Source: Tausonia pullulans
Lineage: Eukaryota; Basidiomycota; Tremellomycetes; Cystofilobasidiales; Mrakiaceae
Direction of reading: 5' to 3'
Length of the DNA: 64,000 nucleotides
Assembly: GCA_951802195.1 (NCBI GenBank)
Contig: OX637620.1
Coordinates: 248,001-312,000, forward strand
A program made the position numbers and the translations under genes. Each line of letters opens with the position of its first letter. Within the stretch, counting starts at the first letter, position 1. Under the pieces are notes generated by a model that had not been told where the DNA came from, ran no database searches, and was given only the letters and a program-made list of their open reading frames with translations. Shown here piece by piece: positions 12,722 through 24,512 of the stretch.

Positions 12722-13720
12722 CACGCGCTCTTCGGCTCCAGGCAGCCGAGCTGATGACGGACGAGTCCACTCGAAGACACAGAGCCTCGAGACGAGCCTG
12801 CACAGAAAGAAGATTGTTGGTCAATCAAAGTCAACTCGAGCGACCTCCACGTCAGTCACATCAACACACTTGAAGCAGAGCATCGCCGACTCGCTGTCTT
12901 CCGGAGCTTCAAGAGTCCGCGGGAGGACGATTAGAGAAGGAAGAAGAGGGTCGAGGACCGGGTGCAGCGTCTGGACGAGCTCGCCCATGACCTTGGTGCC
13001 CATCGGGATCCGGACCATGCTCCACTCCTGATGTAGGCAAGATGGGATCCATTCAGACATCTGATGATTCTGTGATTGATGGAAGCATATTCACCTTGAC
13101 GACGCGGTTCAGGATCCAAAGAGAGTTGCGGAGCACAATGCGCTCGGGGGCGTCAGGCGCGCTCGAACCCGATAGCCTCGATGTGGCCGAGGCTATGAGG
13201 GGCTGCAGGAGCTTTTCTATGAGGTCCGGCCTGAAAGGGAGCATCAAAGCAAAGCCACCACCAAGGCGTCGAGTCGGATCAGCCGCGTCCTTCCTGGCCT
13301 GTCGCGCGCTGAGAGCACAGCGCGTCGTAGTCATCTTCGGTACAGCCTATCCCCCACTCACCAGACACGAGGGAAGTCGATTCGCGAAATCTTGCTCATG
13401 ACCTCGCCCTGCATGCGTACGATGCCAATATCGGGCTCTCCGAGAAAGTCATAGAAGCCCGCCCGAATTTGGGCCTTCTCGTCGTCGGAGCAGACAGCCT
13501 TGCCTCGCCACCGGGTGACGAGCTCGTTCTTTGCCAACAGCGAGGCCAGCACCCGGACGTCGCGTGGTTGGTCTGCCTGGAGAGCGATCGTCTGGAGTGT
13601 GCGGAAGAAGCCCGGGGTTGTGTAGAGCGTCTGAACGGTCGCCGTGCCGCGGGCGAGATCGGCAGGCGACGCCGGCTGGGCGAGAGACAGGAGGAGGGTC
13701 GAGAGGGAGTTGACGTCCAT
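9498..13720 (-). CDS. KAP120: Importin-11/Kap120-type karyopherin-beta
   Basis: A gene of about 16 exons on the minus strand; the ATG at 13720 opens MDVNSLSTLLLSLAQPASP. Exon 1 (13720-13362) is the importin-beta N-terminal repeat, including TPGFFRTLQTIALQ and MQGEVMSKISRIDFPRVW|PDL. A central exon (about 11485-11250) gives RRIAWLVGELVD, WELLLSLLEDHG and VRLTAAGALKQAMD, the signature HEAT region of importin-11. The carboxyl end (last exon to the stop at 9498) contains ERSVKFHWRRDTDEPD and SLTAFIREKL. These receptors carry cargo such as ribosomal proteins and assembly factors through nuclear pores under Ran control. The junction at 12441|12371 uses a GC donor. The intron spanning about 12600-12720 contains a long (CT)n run. 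The exact exon count is my estimate. Confidence 0.85.
12673..12718. repeat. (CT)n microsatellite
   Basis: About 46 bases of uninterrupted CT dinucleotides lie inside an intron of the importin gene (read as GA on the coding strand). Likely length-polymorphic between strains. Confidence 0.9.
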
Positions 13721-14718
13721 GCTAACGAGGTCTAGTCCCTGAATATGGGCACCCAAGCGCGAGGAAGGGGGTGGGAGATGTAAGTTGGGAAACGGTCGAC
13801 GTTTGAGGGGAGCTCAGTACGGGTCGCGACCTGGAGAAGCACAGGGCCGCCGCCGGCCAGCAAGACCCAGCGTCACGTCTACCTGGCTGTCCACAACTAA
13901 CATTTGACGATGGCATGCATACATTCCCGAATTCTCTGCACAATAAGAGAGACTCGTCTCTCTAACATGAGAGAGGAGAGATGGAGAGGGAGAGACAGCG
14001 AACGCACGGTCCCTAGCGCGTCCAGGTCGACACGAGGGACGCGGCAGGGCGCGGCGCCACTTCGTGTCTACGCGACAGCCACGACCAAGTCTTTATGGCA
14101 GATTGAAGCTGCATCACCCATGTCATTTTTTAAAATTCCCAGGCGTCTTTGAAGATTGGCTCAGCGAATCTCGTGGGAGGTGAGAATATCGCGTGGTGTT
14201 TTCGGCTTTTACAACGACGATTTATCAAGACGAGACCACACATGCGACCACGTAGGGGTGGGACGAGGCCAAGTCAGCGCCGCTGGCGGGCGGGCTTGGT
14301 TGACGTGGTCCCGCTGGGCTTGAAGAGACAAAGGGGTTAGACGGGTTGTAATGGAAAGGTTCAGGGATCATTACTCAGCGTAGAAACTCGTCGATTAGCC
14401 AAGTCCCGCGGGCCTTTCCCTCGCCCTCTCGCCTGCCCGCCGTTCTCCTCCCTCAACACCCACCCAACCCTCTCTACGCCTCACACACCCCTCGCATACA
14501 CACCGGGGAGTCGAAAGCCCATGCTCGACAGCCCCTTCTCACAGAGCCCGTAGAACCACGCCAAAAGCAGCCTTCGTCGAGAAGGAAACGCCCTCAACCC
14601 CCCCCCCCTCTCTCGCTCGTGTTTCCCGACTCTCTCCCTCCCCCTTCCCTCCTTTCTTCCCCTTCCCCTCCTCCCCTCCTCCTTCTTGCCCGCTCGCCCT
14701 CCTCATTCCTCGACCTCC
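13721..14718. other. Divergent promoter region of importin and SAP-kinase genes
   Basis: About 1 kb between two start codons pointing away from each other. The part next to 14718 is C/T-rich leader sequence (about 14560-14710). A purine-rich stretch with GAGAGA repeats lies near 13950-14000. No gene or RNA structure is recognised. Confidence 0.5.
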
Positions 14719-17700
14719 ATGGTCAGACGCACCACGGCCCAAACCCGCCGCCCGCACGTCCGGACCTCGCCCATCAAGCCCATCCGCCGGCCGACGGTCG
14801 CTGCTGCTGCCTCATCCTCCGCCTTCGCCGCCGCGCGGGGAGGGACGACCACCGGCCACCGGCTGCCCCCTCCAGCGAAGCGAGCTCGCCACGTCGTCGG
14901 CTCGTCGGCTCGCCTCCTCTCGTCTGGTTCCTCGTCATCCGAGCTCTCTGAGCCCGACACGGCGTCTTCGGCAGCTGGAGGTGACCTCGCGGCGGAAGAG
15001 GACGACGACCTTGAGAGCGACGACCCGCTCTCGAGCCTGAGCCCGCCGCCGCCGTCCACGTCCGCTGCCGCGCACCAGAGGAGGCGGGCCCGCGGCGGCG
15101 GCGGCGCGCCAGCAGCAGCGGCGGGCCCCTCTCCAGCAGCCCACGCGGGCAAGAAGCGCAAGCGGGGCCAGGTCGAGGACGCCACCGTCGTCGCGAGAGG
15201 TTGGCAAGGAGGCAGGAGACTCAGAACGTCCTCGGACGACGGCTGGGAGGAGACCGAAGCCGATGGTGACGAGGACATCGAGACTCAGGTAACGGCGGAG
15301 AGCGGCGGCCTCAGCGGAGAAGAAGTCCTCGCAGGCGAGGACGACGACGACGACGGGAGCTTCGAGGCGGACGGGGACACTTGCTCCGTTGGCAGTCATC
15401 TCGATGGCAGCCTGGACGGCGGCAGCGAGGGTCTCGAGGATGCGGAGGGAGAGTATGATCTTATCGATCCGAGTGAGTCCCCCCTCCACTTGCTGCTATT
15501 CTCTCGCTCCCGCGGTCGTCGTGTGCTGCTGCCGCTGCGCTATGGTCTTCATTACACCCCCTCTCCCGTCCCCTCTCTGTCATTGTGGCCGCTGACCCGT
15601 TGTTCTTCACTTTCCCAGCGGACGATCTTCTTATCAACGAGGCGACCCGGGAGCAACTGATGCGACGCAAACGGGCCGAGCTCCTTCGACTCTCGCGCGT
15701 CGCTGGCCTCCTAGACGCCGACGCCAACAACTCGTCGCTGATCAAGAGCCATCTCGTGGACGGAATCCTCGCAACAGTCCGTTCACAATGACTCTCGACA
15801 CAGTCTCGTTTCTTTGGAAGCTTACTGTACCTTGTGCTTTCTTCAGCGATCTTCTCGACCTACTATGACCTCGACCCCTCTCCGATCAACGTCAAGAGTG
15901 TTGTCGCTTAGCGACGCTTCCTCTGACCTGGACCCGACCCCGCAGCGGCCGCCCATCGCCTCCAACAAACGCATTAGCAACCGCTCCCAGGACGACGACC
16001 CCGGGAACGAGGCCGGAGGCGAGGAGACAGAGTGGGAAGGCCCGGCCCCCGACGCAGCCGACAAGACGACCCGTCGACTCGGTCGACGGACGACTAGCGG
16101 GCTCGTGAGGACGCCTTCACAGGCGGGGAACAGTAAATCCGGTCGCGCCTTGTCAGGACGGAGCAAGAGCATGGGGGGGCTAGGGGGAGCTACCGATGGG
16201 CGCAAGACTCGCTTCAGCGCGGATGTGGAGATCCCAGCCGCTCTTGGCTCAAAGTGAGTCTCTCCTTGCCGCCTCACTCCTATGTTTGTGCTCAAGTGGT
16301 CTGACCGTACTCCTTTACTCCAGACGTCGGCACTCGTCCAACGTCCCAGTCTCCTCCCCGACGACTTCTGCCCCTTCCTCCCAGTCCCCCCGCAAAACCC
16401 GCGCCTCTCGCGCTCGACCCGCCAAACCGACTGACCGCCGTCGACGAGGCTCGCGTCCCTCACCGATGAAGCGCAACCGGCACGTCGCCTTCCCGGACGT
16501 CGTCATGGACCCGCTCGACGAGGAGGAAACAGCCGCAGTTGGTGATTCCTCTTCCCACCGGTCTGGGAGCGGCCAGTCTTCTGCCGCGCCAACGAGGAAG
16601 GGCAAAGAGCGCGAGGTCTTCAAGGCCACGCCGGGCCGTAAGGCCAAGACCGCGGCTCTCGAGGCTCTCCAAGGTGGCGAGTCGTCGACGTCCGCCTCGG
16701 AGGACAACTATGACTCGATGACTGTCGACGAAGATGACGCGGTCGTCATTGTCGAAGGGGACACCGCGTCCAAGAGTCGCAGTCGTCGTCCCTCGACGCG
16801 CTCCTCGCACCCGGTCGTCTCCCCCGTGCGACCGAGCCCCAAGCGACGTGGGAGCAGTCGGGCCGGATTGTCCAGCGAGAGCCAGCCTGGGCAGATGCCG
16901 ACGCCTCCTAGCGACGGGGATGACGAGTCGTCTGATGACGAGGCCGCGGCGGCGGGCACTGCGATGGACGAGCAGCAGCAACCTGCAAAGGGAGAACGGA
17001 GGATGCTGCGGAGAGCGTCATCGAGGAAAGGTATCATTGAAATTTCGGAGGACGAGGAGGAGGGAGAGATCGCCGAGGTCGACATGGTCACGGCCGATGG
17101 TAGCGAGGACGAGGGTGGCGAAGGAGATGACGATGAGGACGACCGGACGGTTATGGGCGACGACGAGGTTCCCGAAATTGGCAAGCACGACATATGTCTT
17201 ATCGAGCGAGCGAGCCTGAGCACTGATACCACTTCCTTTTCTCTTCCTTTCACAGATCTCGATTTTGAGAACGCGACGCACTCGCAGCTCATTCGCCTCA
17301 GGAAGGATGACCTCGTCCGGCTTTGTGAGACCCGTAGCCTCGACATCGCTGGGACCAAGCCCCAGCTGGCTCAAGCCCTTCTTGAATGGGTGAGCATCTC
17401 ATTCCTTAGCGCTTCCGTGGGTTTCTCCACCCTGCCTTACTGACGGACGTGGCTCGTCACAGCGTGAAACTGCTGCCTCCTCCCGAGGCTCGTCACCGCC
17501 CGAGTCTGCCGCCCCTTCCTCCAACTCGTCCCAAGCGACCGCGCGACAACACTCGAGCACCCGTTCGACCCGGCGCCGACCCCACGCGGGGGACCCCGTC
17601 TTTGCGACCAACGCTAAGGTCACTCCTGAGCTCCTCAAGGGCGACCATGTCCATCAGGTCTCGCAGGAGCAGGCGGCGACGCCCCCGCCAAGCGAGCACG

Positions 17701-18738
17701 CCCACCAGGGTACCGGCGGCGAGGATCTCAGTCTCGATCTTGAGAGTCTTGGCTTGGAGGACAAAGAGATCCCGTGCGATCAACTCATCAAGATGGAGAA
17801 AGTTGGCAGCGGCGGATTCAAAGAGTGAGGAGTTTGCCCGGTTTCTTGCCTCCCGCCCGAGCCAGGTGGATCCTGATGTCCGTTCCCTCTTACTCTCTCG
17901 ACTGCAGTGTCTACGTCGGCAAGCTTAGAAACAGGCTCAAGGTCGCGATCGCTGAATTCCGCGGTCAGTTGAGCGAGATGGACATCAAGGAACTCAAGCT
18001 CCTCGCCGAGTTCACGCATCCGAACGTCGTCAAGTTCCTTGGCGTCAGCATTCCCGAGGACCGTCGGATCCCCATCATGATGATCTCAGAGCTCTGCGAA
18101 AACGGTGATCTTTTTGATTACATCCGCAACGTTCCCGCCCCGCCGACCAAGATCGTCATTAAGCTCATGCTTGACATCGCTCGCGGCCTCGCCTACCTCC
18201 ACTGTCGGGACAAGCCCGTCATCCATCGGGACGTTAAGTCATCCAACATCCTCATCACCTCGAAGGTTGTTGCCAAGGTCGGCGACTTTGGCCTCGCCCG
18301 CGTCAAGCACTCGACCCGGTCCATGATCCGCTCCCTCGTCGGCACCGTCTGCTACCAGCCGCCCGAGATGTGGACGGCGCACCCGAAATACGACTCCAAG
18401 GTCGACGTCTACAGTTGCGCCATGGTCTTCTGGGAGATGCTTCAGTGGCACAAGGCGGAGAAGAAATTTCCTTGGGAGGGCATGAACGAGCACGCCATCT
18501 ATGATACCGTCGGCGCGAAGAAGCTCAGGTGCATATCGGCTGTTTCCTGCTTTTTCCGTCCTTCGCTGATCCTCCTCTGCCCATGGTGTCTCCTAGGCCC
18601 TCAACCCACAAGCTCCGTTCCGTCTGGGGCAGCGACGTCGTCGACCTTATGGAGGAAATGTGGGCTCAGGACCCCAAGGAGCGGCCCTCGATGACGACCG
18701 TCGTCGAGCGACTCGTCGAGTACCACAGGATCGCTTGA
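14719..18738 (+). CDS. Nuclear-type SAP-motif protein fused to a TKL-like kinase
   Basis: Exons 14719-15472, 15619-15776, 15847-16253, 16324-17180, 17256-17389, 17463-17824, 17908-18528 and 18597-18738 give about 1,144 residues. The first 870 are basic and acidic low-complexity sequence with lysine/arginine clusters like nuclear signals (GKKRKRG, PSPMKRNR). They contain two SAP-like helix pairs: NEATREQLMRRKRAELLRL (about 255-300) and NATHSQLIRLRKDDLVRLC...AGTKPQLAQALLEW (about 728-770). A kinase domain fills the last 265 residues: glycine loop VGSGGFKD, HRDVKSSN, GDFGLAR, PPEMW, VDVYSCAMVFWEM and DPKERPSM. The beta-3 lysine site reads VAIAEF, with no lysine at the VAIK position (about residue 905). 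The E of KELKLLAEF could pair with a substitute lysine. SAP motifs bind AT-rich or scaffold DNA, so a chromatin-associated kinase or pseudokinase is my inference. The junction at 17180 needs a GC donor; unspliced, the frame stays open with 25 extra residues. Confidence 0.8.
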
Positions 18739-19686
18739 GGAAGTCGCTTCATCTCCCTCTATCCTCTTTTTCCCTCCCCTTCCTCTTTCTCCTCTTCTCT
18801 CCTCTTTTAGCTTTTAGCCTCCGTCAGTTTTTTCTTGGCCCGTTGTATGTAACGCCCCCCCCCCTTATCCACGCCCCACCCACTCGCACCAACACACCAA
18901 CAACAAACACACCCAAACACCCGGCTCTCATCGGTTCCATCTAGCATATGTCTTTCTGTCTCTTTCCTCTGTCCCCCTTCCACACATTTGCATCCCCCTC
19001 CTTCCTTTCTGCCCGCCACCAGCTTGTGGCGCTCGTCCTTGCCCCTCTTTATTGGGGCTGAGGGTGTCCAAGCGGGTGGGGGGTGGCCCTTCCCCCTTTC
19101 CGTCAGTTGCTGTTTCGTTCTCGTTGTCTTCCAGCATGCTTTGCTTTTCGCATTCTCTCCCCTCTATTCTCTCCAAAAAATAACCCTACGCCCAAATCAA
19201 TGTCTTGTCATCTGCCAACGCCATTCACTCTCCCTCTTCTGTTCTGAAGCAAGCACAATTCGATTGTAGTACGGGATCTGTAGAGAGAAGAAGGAGAAGG
19301 AGGGGGAGGGGGGGGGGGAGGGACCAAGGAAAGGGAAAGAAAGAAAAAGAAGCAGTTGAGAGCGTTCCGTAAGGCTCGCCTCGCCGACGCGAGAGAAAAG
19401 AAATGAGAAGAATGAACGAGGAAGAGGGGAGAAGAAGGAAGGTATGCGACGGGCGGCGACTCGCACGAGCGCGCAGCTTGAGGAGTCTGTACGGGGCTTT
19501 GCTTTGGGCTTGCGCAAAAAGAGAGAGAGAGATATAGAGAGAGAGAGTAGAGGGAGAAGACGGTGGACAGAGGTGCGAGCGCTAGGAACGTAAGAAGACC
19601 AAGAGTAGTCTTGAGGGGGGCCGGGGCATGGAGTGCATTGGTGGGGCGAGAGAAAGAACGATAGAGAGAGAGTAAGAAGGGAGCTT
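18739..19686. other. Convergent 3' region, 948 bp
   Basis: Lies between the kinase stop and the YPT6 stop. The left half is C/T-rich, the right half A/G-rich with GA repeats (about 19515-19550), a mirror pattern expected of two converging transcripts with pyrimidine-rich 3' UTRs. A run of C near 18855 and of G near 19308 are simple homopolymers. No gene is seen. Confidence 0.5.
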
Positions 19687-21423
<1,737 letters not shown>

Positions 21424-21740
21424 ACTGGAGACGGGCGGGAGAGGGAAAAGAAAGGTAGAGGGGAAGAGGAAGAAGAGTGGTGAAGGAGGAGAGTAGTCGT
21501 CGTTCAGAGTGAAGCGTCTCGGCCGCCAGGCCAGCGGCCTCAAAGCGCGCCGTCCCTCGCGCCCGCACCGGCCATGACTTGCTTGCTCTCTTTCTCTCTT
21601 TCGCAAACACGGGTCAGCTGGTCTTCTCTCTGGCTCTAGAGATGGGGTCATAAAGATCGTGATATGAAAACGGCAGGGACGACCATCCTCCGCATGCGGA
21701 TGTTGAAAGGGGCGCGCGCATACAAGCAGATGCCTCATGA
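21424..21740. other. YPT6 upstream / SDO1 downstream spacer
   Basis: 317 bp separating two minus-strand genes; it should hold the YPT6 promoter and the SDO1 3' UTR. No gene is seen. Confidence 0.5.
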
Positions 21741-22853
21741 CTATTCCAGATTGCCCTCGCTTTGCATGTTGGCGAAGCTGAGGGTTTCCATTCGGCCCTT
21801 GCCCTTGGTCTCCTTGGCGAGGAGGTCGGTGAGGACGCGGAACTGCCCCGGGTCGATGAGGAGGATCTGCGCAGCCACCACAAGAGGATCAGGCACGATC
21901 AGCAATGGCTCGCCCCATGAAACGAACGAGCAGCACTCGGCACCCACCACCTCCCACTCGTCCGTCCCAAAGTCGTCTTCCTCGACCTGGTCCGCGGCAG
22001 CAACAACCTTCTCCTTGAGCCGCTTGCCATCCTTGGTGGGCATCGTTATCCGGACGCGCATCCGCGCGCGCTGGATCGGAAGCGTCGACTTCTCCTGGAG
22101 TATCTTGATGCACTCGAGCGCCTGCGACTTGGCGCTCTTGTCGGCCTTGATGCTGAATCCAACCTCGGCCATGGCCTTCTCGATCATCGAGACAGAGTAC
22201 GGTCGCTGGGTCGCTGGGTCGACGCACTTCTCCGCGATCTGGGTAGCAATGTCGCGGTGAAGGTTCTGCTGGTTGTGCTGCCGCTCCTTCTCTCCAACCT
22301 GAAGCTCTCCCTTCTTGAGGATCTGGAAAGGTATCATACGAGCACGTCAGCTGAGTTGACAGTCAGTCGTCCGATGGACGAGAGGCAACGGCAGCGGTAA
22401 CGCATCCGAGCCGCGCATCAGTGTTCATGGGACGCCTGACCATGCTGACGCACCTCCTTGACGATCTCGTCCTGGTCCGTCTTGCCAAAGCACTTATTAA
22501 GCTCGTCGGTGCTCGCAGCCTGGCCCTTGGTAACGTTCGTGAAGACCCTCTCGATCTGGAGGACCTCATCCAGGTCGGTCTCGACGCCGGCACGCCACTC
22601 CTGGACCTTGTTCTTGTAGCAGGCGATCTGTGGGTGGGGACAACAAAGTTGAGCTCGTGCATTGTCCTGACTCCCGTAGAGTCGCAGACCAACCTCGAAA
22701 CGCTTGCCGCCCTTCTTCAATCGGACGATGGAGACGTTGGTGAGCCTGCCGAGAAAGGCGGGAGAATGGATGTCAGAGTCTTGTTTCTTTGCGTGCTTGC
22801 CCAGTGGAAGGAACCCACTTGATCTGCGTTCCCGGCTGGTTGACCTTGCTCAT
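21741..22853 (-). CDS. SDO1: Ribosome maturation protein SBDS/Sdo1
   Basis: Exons 22853-22819, 22745-22694, 22627-22454 and 22322-21948 plus 21866-21741 form the SBDS protein. Domain I runs from LTNVSIVRLKKGGKRFE|IACYKNKVQEW, with QIERVFTNVTKGQAAS. Domain II begins ILKKGELQVGEKERQ and holds ATQIAEKCVDPATQRPYSV. Domain III carries IKADKSAKSQALECIKIL and PIQRARMRVRI. Sdo1, with the GTPase Efl1, strips the anti-association factor Tif6/eIF6 from new 60S subunits in the cytoplasm. Near the end, 81 nt (21867-21947) are flanked by GTGGGT and GCGCAG and include a GCTGAT branch-like site. Removing them joins DEWEV to ILLIDPGQF as in other family members, whereas reading through adds 27 residues without a stop. 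Divergent from the U2B'' gene with 190 bp between start codons. Confidence 0.93.
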
Positions 22854-23043
22854 CGTGGGCGAATTGGGCTGGGAAGGGGTGTGTGAGCTTGGTGGAGGTT
22901 GACAGAAGCCAGACGGCCTGGATTTTGAGCCGAGGGAAGCCTCTCTCGCGTCGTCAAGGCAAGAGCGCCTTCATCCACGCGCTCGCTCTTCCTCCCTCGC
23001 CGGCTAGCCCACTCACGAGTTCAAGCCTCAACGACCACGCATC
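22854..23043. promoter_or_regulatory. Short divergent promoter SDO1 / U2B''
   Basis: Only 190 bp separate the two start codons, so regulatory elements for a ribosome-maturation and a spliceosome gene must overlap or adjoin. No specific binding site is claimed. Confidence 0.55.
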
Positions 23044-24512
23044 ATGTCCGGACCTAGCAAGACGCTCTATGTCAACAACCTCAAGTGAGGAGCAGGCCGT
23101 CCACCTTCCCACTCGCGTCCCTCGAACAGCCTGATTCATCCTCTTGCCCCTCGCTCGGTCGTCCTTCCCTCCTCGCAGCGACAAGGTCAAGAAGCCGGGT
23201 GCGTTATCCATCCATCAGCTTTCCCCGTCGACGCGCTCGCTCGGAGGGTACCACGTCAGCTCCTCGGTGCCTGGATAAGCTAACACGTCTACCCCCGTCT
23301 TGTTGATTGGCTCAGAGCTGCGGCATCAGCTCTACCAGCTCTTCGCCCCGTTCGGACGCGTGGTCGACATCGTCGCCCTTAAGGTTCGCTCTTCCATATC
23401 TCCTCTCCCTATCTCACATCCACTGACAGCAAGGCCCTACGTCTCATGTCGCGTCTCACAGACCCAGAAGATGCGGGGCCAGGCGTTCATCGTCTTCAAG
23501 GACCAGGTCGCGGCGACCACGGCCCTGCGGACACTGGGCGGCGAGGTGTTCTACGGGAAGCCCCTGGTGAGGAGTCGTCTTCCTATCTAGCCTCTCCGGA
23601 CGGATGTCCTCTTGCTTCTAGACCGAGGCGCAAGCCGGCGAGCGCCTTCGGCCGATCCAGAGGGATGGACGCGTGGGGGGGGGGGGGGGGGGGAGGGCAG
23701 CGCGCGACCGGCCGCTTGTGTTTCTCTGACGGCGCCCAGATGCACTCGCTCGTGTCAAGGACGCGTCAGTGGCCTCTACTCGTTAAGGCCGGGATGCTGG
23801 CTGTGCCTGATAGGCAGTGAGACGGTGTGGGCGATGGAAGGGGCAGACGCGTTCGTTCATCCCCAGAAGTCGCGCGTGGTTCAAGCGGGGAGAGGAGGGG
23901 GGAGGGGGGGGACGCCCTGGCCACCAGCAGCATGTTCGCAGCAGCATTCTTGTTGCTCTGTCTCCCTCTTGCGGGCGGGCATAGCCGGTAGGGGCGTTGC
24001 TGGAATGCCGCAGTGTTTCCTGCTCGCTCGTCGAAGCGTGCCTGGTCGGTGCGAGCCCACGCGACGCGCTTACATCGTTGTCGACTGCGAAGGATGCCAC
24101 CGAGCCACTTCCTCAGTCACTTCCCCTCGCAGTGCCCCCCTTGATGAATTCTCCGTTATTAACCCTACTTTCCTCTCTCCCTCTTTCTCTCTAGAAAATC
24201 ACCTACGCCCAAAAGCCTTCGAAAGCGCTCCTCGCCCCCGGCTCCTCGGCGGTCGACGCCGCTGCCGGCAAAGTCGTGACGTCGAACGCGCAGCGCGAGG
24301 CCGACGACCTCAAGCGGTCAAGAGAGGAGGAAGACTCGCTCACGAGGGACCGGGAGGACAAGCGCGCAAGGGGCGAGGAGACGATGGTCAATGGGGGGCA
24401 GCTCTTGGCGGCTGGAAGTGGGGCCGAGGGAGGAGGACAGCAACAGCAACAGCCGCCAGCGGGGGACGACGACGACGACATGGAGATGGAGATGGACGAA
24501 GACGACGAGTAG
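23044..24512 (+). CDS. MSL1: U1A/U2B''-type snRNP protein, single RRM
   Basis: Exons 23044-23084, 23179-23198, 23316-23383, 23462-23566 and 24195-24512 give 183 residues. RNP2 is TLYVNNLN and RNP1 is RGQAFIVF, preceded by TQKM as in U1A/U2B'' (SLKMRGQAF). DKVKKPELRHQLYQLFAPFG matches helix 1. The RRM ends with FYGKPL|KITYAQKPS. Only one RRM is present; the C-terminal half is charged and ends in an acidic DDDDMEMEMDEDDE tail. The protein binds the U2 (or U1) snRNA stem-loop in the nucleus. Whether it serves U1, U2 or both cannot be told; the symbol follows the yeast U2B'' gene. Exon 2 is a 20-nt microexon and intron 4 is 628 nt, about eight times the usual length here. Confidence 0.88.
23675..23693. 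repeat. Poly-G tract, 19 nt
   Basis: An uninterrupted run of 19 G within the 628-nt intron of the U2B'' gene. Such runs are prone to sequencing error and to G-quadruplex formation. Confidence 0.85.
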
